From Neodontobutis hainanensis (taxonomy: Eukaryota; Chordata; Actinopteri; Gobiiformes; Odontobutidae), in contig JALDNG010000038.1 of NCBI GenBank assembly GCA_024349245.1, forward strand, positions 5,182,001-5,246,000: DNA of 64,000 nucleotides, read 5' to 3'. Each line of letters opens with the position of its first letter. Position 1 is the first letter of the stretch. The position numbers were made by a program, and so were the translations under genes. Below, piece by piece: positions 38,101-50,100 of this stretch. The notes under the pieces are model-generated. The model was not told where the DNA came from, ran no database searches, and saw nothing but the letters and a program-made list of their open reading frames with translations.

Positions 38101-41100
38101 CCTGGATAGATGTGGTAAGCCATTAACCTCATTCTTGGAAGACATCATTTTATTTTATTGTAGCTCATCCAAATGACCATAAGTTGGAACATATGCCAAA
38201 GTATGTCATAAATAATGCAATATTAGCAGAATTGTGAATCTGAGCTGATCATCTAAGGGTGCCAAGGGTGCTTTGTCCTGTCTTCCTCTTGCTGCCATTT
38301 CTGTACCTTTGTATCTTCTCATCATGCTGCAAAACCAGACAGGAATGAAAAACAGCATCACTTATTCATTGAGATTCCTACCAAAGTGAGGCACTTATCT
38401 GCTGCAAATCTGTCATATGAATTATGCATCAGCAGATAGGGCCACTTCTGAGCACGTACAGTACAGAATTTACAGCCCAGGCTACTAAGAAACAGGCTAA
38501 TTAGAAACTCATGAAAGACATTTGACTGTATAAACATTAGTGACTCATGTAGTTCTTCATTGTGCAGCTGTAAAAAAGACAAATGGCAGTAATATCTCAG
38601 TATTCATCCCAGGAGTTCTATTTCAGCTGCAGTTTCTAATAAAAATAGATGGCTTACAAGACTTGGAGAAAATGTAAAAAGAACTGTTGAATTTATTCAG
38701 GCTTGTAATATTGAACAAGTGTTGTGAAATACAGTTTAGGGCAAATAAAGGGAGTAAAGGAAAAAAAAAAAAAGAAAAGAAAGAAACAGTTCAGTGATTC
38801 AGAAATCAATCAAAGAGAAAATAGTGTCACACAAGAACCATGTACTTTCCAAAAGGGTCAAGAGGAAAGATAAACTGTGGGCAACAAATAACAGTTCTTT
38901 GCTGCCGCGCTGTACTTAGGCTGTGGCTGGTGGACTTTCCATGTTTAAACATTCTCAAGGTCAAAAAGTTATTACTATTCATCTCTGTTCATCTGAAATC
39001 AAATCCTCTCTAACTATTGACCATGTATTAAAATCATGTATCGGGCCAGGCAAACTGCAGTCTGCCTTAAACTCCTACTACACACAAAACTCCTACTACA
39101 CTCAACACTCCTACTACACTCAAAACTCCTACTACACACAAAACTTCTACTACACACAAAACTTCTACTACACTCAAAACACCTACTACACACAAAACAC
39201 CTACTACACTCAAAACTCCTACTACACTCAACACTCCTACTACACTCAAAACTTCTACTACACACAAAACTCCTACTACACTCAACACTCCTACTACACT
39301 CAAAACTCCTACTACACTCAAAACTCCTACTACACTCAAAACTCCTACTACACTCAAAACTCCTACTACACACAAAACTCCTACTACACTCAAAACTCCT
39401 ACTACACTCAAAACTCCTACTACACTCAACACTCCTACTACACTCAAAACTCCTACTACACTCAAAACTCCTACTACACTCAACACTCCTACTACACTCA
39501 AAACTCCTACTACACACAAAACTCCTACTACACTCAACACTCCTACTACACTCAACACTCCTACTACACTCAAAACTCCTACTACACACAAAACTCCTAC
39601 TACACTCAAAACTCCTACTACACACAAAACTCCTACTACACTCAAAACTCCTACTACACTCAAAACTCCTACTACACTCAAAACTCCTACTACACTCAAA
39701 ACTCAGGCCTTTCTGTATCTGTATTGAATGAACGTGAGAGTGAATGGTTGTCTGTCACTGTCTATGTCTGAATGTTAGCCACTGTCCAGAGTGTACCCCG
39801 CCTAGGGCCCAAAGTTGCTGGGATAGGCTCTAGTCACCCATCATAGGAATCAATCAATCAATCAATAAACAATCTCTCTGATGCATTGGGGCTTCTTTTA
39901 ATTTCATTTAGGTTTAGTTTAGGGGGCCTTTGTTTGACACATAGTAGGTAAAATAAGTCATTAGTGCAAGTCAGTATTCAGTTTCCAGCTAGTTCAAGAG
40001 AATTAGAAGTAATACTGTTATTTTAATAATCTGCATGCCTAACAGGTCAGATAAGGAAAGTGCTCTCATGTTTGTTTACCACAGCAAAACCAACAGATAA
40101 TAATCTCTTTAAACATAAAAAGTACAACAAGACAAGAGTTTGTTTGAAAAAAAAAAAAAAAAAAAGGAAAATCTTGAGAGCGGAAGTGACAGACGAGTGC
40201 AGAGCTGCTACATCAGAGCTGAGAGTTGTACAGATGCTTAGTTCATATCAGCTGCATGAGTAAAAGCACTGTCTGTCTCCTTCCATCTCCATCTTATTCA
40301 GTCTCTCAATCTTTGAGTCAGCCATTCAGCCTCAGGGGGCTGTTTCAGGTCAGCGTTGTCACTTTGTTTCCGTCGCTTTGGTGAGTTGCACAGTTGAACG
40401 ACAGAGACATCCCGTTGTCCGTGGGGCTGCAAATAAAAGCCAGAGCTGCGTTTACTGCCTGGCTAATTATCAACTTGAAGGAATGCTAAGATTACATTCA
40501 AAAGGAACCAGGCACTGAAGGGAGAAGCTCACTGCGGCGGATGAAAGAAGTAATTCGAAGGAGAGAGGAAGGTGATGAAGGTGAGGTGAGCAGAAGATTC
40601 AGACATAGATATAAAAAAGTTAGAAGTAAAGTAAGGAGGAATGGCATTCAGAATAATAGCTACATGAGGAAATAAGAAGAAAAAAGGGCTGGGTGATAAA
40701 GAGACGGGGGAAAAACTGAAGCGAGGAATATGATAAGGCTGTACGGGACTATTTGTTATCTTGTAAGACGTGCTCCGATGTTCCTGCAATCACAAATAAG
40801 ATGGAGATGATGAATTGTACAGCTTTAAACTCTGACCTTGGCATTTGTAACATCATTGTCTCCCCACTGGCAGAATCTCGGCACAAAACAAGAAAATAAT
40901 AAGGCAGAAAATGGAGTGAGTGGGCTTTAAGAAGCGGATACTTGTGTAGGAAACAATGCCAAAACAGTCTAAGGATGATATATACTACAGCGGCTTGTGT
41001 GATAACCCACTGAGGGCGGCTGTGGGTTTTTCTTTGTCTCTGGGACAAAACAAAGACTTTTTTTCACATTTGCTATTGTAATGTGTTTATGTCTAAGAGC

Positions 41101-44100
41101 TGTGTTTCTAAAGTTTTTTGAGACGACACAGATTTCAGGGTATTTTTTCAGGATGTTTCCAGGACTTTTTCTTGACAACATGTTGCTGTTAAAGGCCATT
41201 TAAAATATTCATCTTGTGGAAGAAGTAATTCATTATTTGGTATTTACAGAAAACAGGAAATGAACATAATACATTCAAGACAATTTATGGAGTGCTTTCT
41301 GTAGCATTCAACTTTTGTTTTGAGATTGGACACAGCCACAGCCTGTTGTCCTGCCAAGAGCCCACGGGATAGGTCAAGGTTGTTGTTAATGAGGTAGTGC
41401 AGCCAAGAAGTACCAAAAAAAAAAAAAAAAAAGAACATAGGGGAAGATGGAGTGGAAGCGTTAGAGGAAGAGACATTGTAGATTTATAACAAGACGTAGC
41501 TCTGTCTATCCCCACGGGACAGCAGTAAAGTAAACAGGGCTTGTGATTAGAAACCCAAAACCTCTACCTGTTCTTTCACCATAATTTACTAGATTTCTGC
41601 ACATGCCACCCGTCTGCCAGACATGGGGTGAGCGCACGTGACGCAGGACTACACGATGCAAACGAATAAAACACACAGAGGACCACAAATCACGTATGTT
41701 GCCCTGGACACTGCTGTTCAATTGCAGTAATGGCTCACATTGTCAGCGCCGGTCTCCAGGGGCTTGTAACGAACTCTAGTTTCTTACTGTTTAACTAAAT
41801 GCTGCTGGCTTTTGACCTAAACAACAGGCAGCAGTGGCAAGTGGGCTGTCCAGGTGTGCATTTTTAAGGCTCCCTGTGGTTTTGTCATTAGCTCAGAGAT
41901 GTTTATTCCTAATGCCCAGAGAAAAACAAAAAAATAACTCTGATTTTCTCATTGCTAATATTTTCTCCTGGATGTGTTATATGCCACTGACTTGTGTCTG
42001 GTCCTTTAAATATGAATATGTCTGAAAACCTGTAGCGGAGTATTAGTATTATTATCCACAGCTGTAAATCAAATGTTAAGATAGAAATGATTCTGTGCCT
42101 ATGTAGAAACTGTGAGCCAAATTTTGGGGCAGCACCAAGGGACCCACTGGGCATGGGTACTCAGCATGTGCTTCAAGGTCAGTGGGAAACCAGTAACCTG
42201 ACTCAGATAGAACTGCCCTACAGTAGGCTACATCATCTGTTGCACAGTACCATCCGAGTGGGTTCTCGTTGCATTTGCAAAAGGGCAGGTACTTTTGATG
42301 AATACCTGGTCGGTGAGTGGATTTATCAATCGCAGTTTTATTCAATAAAGGCAGGTGCTACATCTTCAAACCTAAAACACGCCCAGACTAGTTTGTGCTG
42401 CCACATTATTGGACACAACGAGCCGGTAAAGCCAGGGTTCCAACTGTGAAGGATTTTTGCAACTTACTCTTACAAATCTTTCGAGAATCCAGCTGAACTC
42501 ATGGACACAGAAGGAGAGTCCACACAGAAAGGCCCTGTCCTGACTGGATACTGAATTTGGGACCTTCTTGCGCTTTAATTGTTTGCACACAAAACCTTAA
42601 TATGCATTTGTAAAACAAACCTCACTGACTGCAATGTTACCTGTTCAAGCTTAGCCCCTTTGAATATGTCCGGTGTCAGATGCAGCCCCTTAGGCAACAG
42701 TTTGAAGAGTAAAGAAACATCAGTGCTTAAATTTGAATAGTGAATTACAAAGTCTAGTCTGAATGAAGTAGGAGCGTTGGTGTGAGTCCTTGTCAGTTAT
42801 CATGGGGCCACTTTCTTTTCTCTTATGTTAATGCCCCCTGTGACAGTAACATCATATCAACATCTCGAACCAACAAAAAGGCCCACAAAAAAGTTAAGCA
42901 CTGAAGAGGATGCCCCGCTGAGACCGACAATTTCTTTCTCTAATACACAGCTTTGGCGGTTGCTCCTGTTACCTCATTGCTGTTGTTTAGCTGTACAAGG
43001 CTAAGCAGGCATAACCTCTCTCTTTGCCCATAGGACCTCAATATTACCCATTCTTCATTCTGCTTTGTTTTCCCTGTGGCTGAAGCGCACTTTAAGAAAA
43101 CAGATGAAAAAGTAAACACAAAAGGTGTTAATTGCAATTTAAAGAACGTTTTTAGAAGAGGAACTTCTATGGTATGGTCATGTCAGCCTCTACAGTGGAA
43201 AAAATAAAAAAGCTTGCATTCTAAAGTAGCATGAATAAAATCTCTCATTGAGTCCAAACCACAGACTTTCCACTAACACTAAACAGAAGGGTGGGTCACC
43301 TGATTTAAATGTAATGCATGAATAGTCCTTGCACAGCTTTAATCAAAAACCTGGCACATAAAACTGAGAAAAGCTTTGCCCTATTATTGGCTGGACTGCA
43401 GAAAGAAAAAAAAGAACTGTTTCCACTGGTCAATCCTTAGAAAAGAACTTGATCAGAGAGTGAAGTGCTGAGAATGACAAGAATATGTTTGATTCAGGAG
43501 TACTGTGCTGTACTGACCGGCTGCCAGATGATCTCAGGACTACGGTTGGGTGCCTGGCTCATAGGGCCCTGGGCAGAGCTCTGCTGGCCGTCAGAACGGA
43601 GCTATGTGCCTGACTTGACAGAGTGACCATTGTGACGAACGCAGCCAAAGTACAATGACTGCATTCTGCTCCATTTGCTTTCACACTTACTCGGCGTCCA
43701 ACACTGCCTCAGAGAGAGTACAGGAGCAGTCAGTGTGTCATTTAGTGGATTAACACTACTCCACTGTACTATGGAAGATTATCGCGTTCCAGTAATGATG
43801 CTGATGCTAAGTGTAAATTTAATGTAATTTAAAATATAAAGTTACATGTGGTCATAGCCTCTTATATTGCCCCAACAACAGCACAGTACCATTATCATTA
43901 CCAGTCAGGTTTCCCCTGTGAATGTGAAGACATGGTGTTAGTATTTCTGTTCAAATTAACAGAATGGTTGACCTTTACCGTCTTGCATGGTTTCACTCTG
44001 AGTGTAAACCACAGTTATATCTTAGCTTGGTTTCCATAGGTCTATTGAGATACACTATCTAAAACAAGACAACAGACCAGCTCTAGCTCTGGTGTCTCTC

Positions 44101-47100
44101 TGGTGCTGCTCTCTCGCTGGGAGCCGTTGACAGTGGTTGAGCAGAGCCTGTGCTGCTGAATCTATTACACCTGAATTCCTGCCGGCTTGTCAGTGAACAA
44201 AACCCCAGCTGATGGGAGCAACATATGTATACCAATGTAATTATTTACAGAAATGGCTACAGCCTGAGATTTTGCGACTGGAACACTGCCAGGGATCCAA
44301 ATATTTGCTGTTCCTGTTGGACTCAAGGTAAATAAGAAATGCAGAAAGGAAAGCAAAACTGTTGCCAAGGAAAGGACATTCTTTATAGCCGTCATGTTAA
44401 TCTCCATGCAGCACCTGTGAGCCAGACAGGAATGTATGCACATTTTCATGCACAATCATTAATCATTAATAATGCATTCACAAGGGATGTGTGAGTGTGT
44501 GTGTGTTAACAAACGCACTGTGGCTATGGACTGCAAACAAAACAGCAGTGAACCATCAGGACACAACGTGGATGAGTCTACTACTACTGCATTTTAAAGC
44601 CTCATCCTATTAGATGAGAAAGAATTTTAAAAAAAGTACTTTTACACATAAATTATTTGAGTACATCATGTAAATAATATTAATGCTTTCAATAGAACAC
44701 ATACTTTATTAAACTTGGTGTTTATTACATTGTTGTTGAAATATGCTCTAACATTACCACTTCAGATAACTAAAGTAAATATCATTGTGTAGATTACTCT
44801 ATTTCCCGTGCATTGGACACAGACATATGCTATGAATTAGTTTTAAAAATGACCAAGCATCAACATCCCACTAACTTTACAAGGACCATATGCTGATGCT
44901 AAGGGTCTAAATCTCCAAAAGTCTTGAGGAGTATGCACCGAAGTGGATTTTCAAACTTCCATCATTGGCATAACTTCAAAGTTGGTATAAGATATCAAAG
45001 ATTATTCTGCCAGCAAGTGCCTTAAAAACTCTCAGCCTTGGACAAACCCCAGGCAGCGTTGTTTACTCTTTTTTGTTTGCTAAGGATTATGGGTATGGGG
45101 TTATGCGAGCATCTGAGCGACCTGTGGGGGGTGAGCCTCCCAGGTCTGCATTTTGTGAGCCTGACCATGTGTTGGTGTGTGTGTGGGCGGAAGAGAGCAG
45201 TGCCGCCCACGTGGAGGTTGTTGCTGCTGTCAGTGGGCGGCCATCTATTTCTAGTGGCAGCCTGGTGGGCAGAACGCGCTGCGATCGCTCCTGCCTTTTT
45301 TCTTTCTGAAAGTGTGAAAGCCATTAAATCAGAAATATCCATTCCTTTCCAGAAGATTACTCGGAGTTGAAAATTAAAATATGGTTATGTAACTGCTGGC
45401 GAGGTTTACAAACACAACAAACAGTGAGCTATCAAACTGCAGCGCCTCACTTGGATGAAATGTGGTGTTAAAGTTCAGAGCATAAACAGGCTTTAAATTA
45501 TATATGCACTATTGTCTCAACTAATAGTTTCCAAAAGATAAAGTTCGCAAAGTCCAGCTCTGTATAGTTTAAAGTACTGACTATTTTCTGTGAAGCAATC
45601 CGAAACACACAGCTACTAATGGTGTCAACATTGTTCTTTAACAAGGTCTCTATGAACGTAATACCAAGTTTTATCCTTTTATGCTTACTTTGCTTTGCAT
45701 GATATTCCAGTGTTTTTTATGTCTCATTTGGTATTTACCAATGTATTTAGAGCTTCTGATGAGATCATCCTCGACCTAAGTGTGAACAGTGACAGCCTAA
45801 TGCATCCAAGACAACCAAGGCAGTATAAAGAAGTTTTATCTACTTCTTGAGCTGGTAACAATGACACAAGCCTCTTTTATGTTCCTCTTCTCTTCCCAAG
45901 TCTATTTTTGAACTTTTGACAGTGTGAAAAGACCTTTCCTACTATGCAATATTAACACGACTGCCTAAAATGTAATGGCTCCTGGGATTAAAGTGTGTGT
46001 CTGCTGCACAGTCCCTCTGACAGACTTCCTTGTACTTCACCCAGCACTTCCAACAGCCTTTCCCAAATGTAGCCACACACAAATGTAATACTCAGGACTC
46101 ACACACACAGCAGCAGAGATAAAGATCTGCCTTTGGGTTAAGAAAAAAAAAAAACCATCTCATTTATTTTCTCTGGGAGATAGAGCGAAGAAGCTGCAGG
46201 GTAGGGACGATGGAGGGACAAAGATAGAAACAGAAAGACTGAGACTAGACTCTGCAAGGTAAATGTTGAATAAATTTGATAGAGTGAATATTCTGAGGAC
46301 AACCTTTGAACAAAACCAATGTTTGCTTTCCCAAATTAAACTTAGATATTATCTCTTTCTTTTCAACATTTCAATCCATTTTGTTCAGTAATATTCCTCT
46401 ACTGGATGCAAACTTTTTGTCCATGCAGTTACCATATTTTCATCCCAGGGGGCAACAAATATGTATATAGTGTAGTAAGGGAATGAACATACAGTCAATT
46501 TGATTTCATGGAGATACTGACTAATATTATCTCATAAAAGCTGTCCAGACTGAGTGACCAAAGTTTGACAGTGAACTCAAACTCAACTCTCACATTCTGC
46601 TCAGAAGATGAACCACAGAGACATTCTTTCACAGATCTCCAACGTCCTCTGTCTGATGTAAAGGGAGGTCTGTCTGGGAATGAGCTCTATTATTACACAT
46701 GTCCCAAGAGGAAGAATTGCCTCAACCAAATAAATAACAAAAACCTTTATTGCACAGGTTTGCACAGGTACCATTGTATTTGGACACAGCAGTAATGGAG
46801 AGGAGTTCACAAACAGAATAAAGCTAAACTAAACAGCTATAACAAATGGATTAAAATGCACTTAACCATAACTTTACAGATCGAAACATTAACATTACAT
46901 GTCTTTAGTGGTAAACCGTAAACCAGAGCACCCAGAGGAAACCTACACAGACACACGGGGAAAACATGCAAACTCCACACAGTAAACCCTACCCTGCCCT
47001 GGATGGGAATTGAACCTAGGACCTTTTTGCTGTAAGGCAGGAGTGCTAACCTCCATCGCACCATGCCACCATGTTCTTTCCTTCTTATCCAGGAGCAGAG

Positions 47101-50100
47101 TACTAAAAATAAACCTGCAAGGACACCATATGTCTTTCTCTTCACTCTTCAAAAGCCCATTTCTATTTGTTTACAATCCTTTCACGAACTTGAGAGAGGC
47201 GAACACTATTCCAAACTAAGACTCATGGCATTGATTTTGTTTTTCTGATAGCCCTATTGTCGTCCGTTTTGAAAATGCAATAGAACGCTACATCGATGAT
47301 AAACGGTTCTGCCAATGGACACAAGGGAGCATGCATTCCTCCTCCGCTGAGTTAGGACCATCAATCAATCATGTGATCAATGTCGGGCCGGTCCCTCGAC
47401 CAATCACTGCTTGTTTATTGAGTGTCACTCCCTCTTACAAAAGCCCACTACCTGGAAACAGAAGTGTGTTTGTCTAACCCCTTTGGTTCACTTTGGAGGA
47501 AGAAAAAATAAAGTCTTAGAATCTCATTTCCTGTGTGTAGGTCCAGTCGGCATGCTGTGTTTTGTTACAAACTTTTTCTCTCATATCGCAGGCTGAAGGT
47601 CCTCCAAGGCATACCAGGCCTTATAAGTCACCCTCGGGTCAGACTCTGTGGCTCTGCCTAGACATCGCGTGCAGTGGCCATGATGAAACTTTCTTCATCC
47701 TGGTGCCAAGCTGTTGTTATAAAACTCCAATCAGCCTCAGTACGACTGTGAGTCTATCTTATCTTCTCCTGAGCGCATGGCTTTGATTTCACACAAAGAA
47801 AACACACGGGCCTCAAGCGACTAAGATGACCTTGTGATAAAGTGGGTATGAGCATCTTGCTTGTTCGTCCTTTGTGCTGTGCCGAAATGGAAAACTGTCA
47901 AACAAAACGCCTCTGACACTTCTACAAATGCACTGTCTTTTCAAAAGTGGTCGCAGTGTGTAGAAAGCTGATGAAAAGACAATCTTCTATCTCTGGGTCC
48001 ATTTATTCTTGAGCCTGTGTGTGCACCAGATCCTTCTAAAATCCTCTCCTGCCTTACAGCACTCTGCATCCCACTTCACCGTAAATACAGTAGTACGCAT
48101 CATCCAATAAAATCCTTTTTTCTTATGCCTGTTGCTCTCTAAACCGGCTATATCTATGTACTGTAACCAACCATTGAACCAACCACACACACACACTCAA
48201 CTATTGGATTTGATTAAGTTAATTATCGCTCAGTTCTGAACAGAGCAAGCACTACCTACTCTTTTCCCCGTGAATACCTGATCACAAGTCTGTCTGTCAT
48301 TCTTACACACCTGAAATAATGTAGCAGCCATCACTGTGCAGCCATTAAGCATTTATCTGTGTTTTAAGATTAAAAATACATTACTTTTTCCTCCTAAGTG
48401 AGCTCGTAGCCACGACAGACTGGGAAATGTGATAGAGAGAAGAAGCCGGCATCCAAAATTCATTCTATGGGGCCTACAGGTGTTGAGATTACATAACAGT
48501 GTTGTTAGCGCGCTCTTCAGTTCTAAAATCACTCTGGCTGCAGCTCAGTTTTGAAAAGTCAACACAGCCATTGATCTTGCATCTAGCAGCGGAGTTGATA
48601 TCATATTTATCCTTTCTGCCAGTTGGAGATGCGTTAACGTTTTATCCGATGTGAGTCAATCTGATATGACGCTTTGAATCCAATCCATTTTTTCTTCATT
48701 TAAATAGCAATTCCCCAGCACCCCCAGGCTAACAAACTCTTTGTAGTGAATAAAAGAAAGCTGAGAGAGGGGCTTTAAATGAGTAAATGTGTCTTGTTAA
48801 TGTTCATAAAGAGAGTTCTACAAAATCTGTGTCAAACCATTCACAGTGTGTTTAAAATGTGATACTTAAAGGATAAAGTGGGATTTCAATGTGTCTTTTG
48901 GTGTGAGCCTTCACAGTAACACCATCACAAGTTATTGACATGTTTAAAGCAACACACTGTACAAGAAATGCAATGGTTTAATGAATGAAAGCAAGGGACA
49001 TAAGATGTGCACATCTATCTGAAAGTGGAAAACATCTGTTAAGCTGTTTGTCACAAAAGTTCAAGACAAGTTCTAAAATCCAATCGATAAACTACAGTGT
49101 GTTTATCTCCACCTTTTAGTAACTGTACAGCTCTCCAGGATGACAGGTGACCAGTATGGTTAGGTATTTTACCATAGCTCAGCACACACACATGCACACA
49201 CAGGGGTTATTCCTTCACTGGTGGCCATCTTCCACCAAAAAAAAAAAAAACCAACAACAACATGGCCAGGGTGATGCTGGCACCGGTCAGTGTGACGACT
49301 GATCCTCCTCGGCAACAGTGTAACGGATTAGGTGTGACAGGCACGGGCAGCTTTACCGGACAGGAGCTCATCTCTAGTGTGTGTGTGCCAGGGATACTAG
49401 ACGAGAAAGAGAGGTGCGAAAGAGACAGACGCACAGACATCGTGTCTGAAATTACATCATTCCAAGCCGCTCACAACATCGCGATTGAGAAACAGACTGA
49501 AGCGATGACTGATGGATGGATTACTAACCCTTCAAACAAGCGGCCGTAGAGAATTTATTGAGATATAAAGACGAGTTAGAAGTTGTGTAAGAATAATTAA
49601 AAGTATTGACTTACTATATTTTTTTCATCAAGACCTAATTTTTACCTAAGGTTTGTGGTTAATGGTCACTTCCAGCATCAAATATAATGCATCATGAGAG
49701 CTAGCTTCAAAACAGGAACTAGAGATGTATTTTTCACTGCAGTTATAGTTCATCTCAATGCAAAATACCTGCTTCTGGAGGACATAAATGTACTTAAGCT
49801 ATAAATGGTAAAAGCACAGTGGTACAACTACACTCAGTATCACTAGTACTAGTTGAATCAATATTGTGTTGGTTTGTGTTAAAGCCAGCCAAAGTCAGCA
49901 CACTGCCTCAAAGCTCTGAGTGGTGTGCCAAGAAAAAAAAAGGCACCTGGCAAGAATAGAAAGTACCTGATATTAGCATTTTCTGGCACTAAACTGGAAA
50001 TAAAAATGTAAAGACATGCAATATCTCAGCACCGAACGCAGACTATGGGCAGCTCAGAACGCTTTCTGTTTCAAAAATGTATTTAAAGGTAACACTAGTC

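Noticed and set aside
38923..39771. A 282-residue open frame of NSYYTQ hexapeptide repeats
   Set aside because: It is made by an 18-bp tandem repeat that also leaves four other frames open, lies inside an mmp16 intron and has no splice or start context; it is a minisatellite.
49207..49549. Opposed open frames near 49.2-49.5 kb
   Set aside because: No domain, no splice context, and a poly-A tract at the edge; probably chance or an unidentified repeat.
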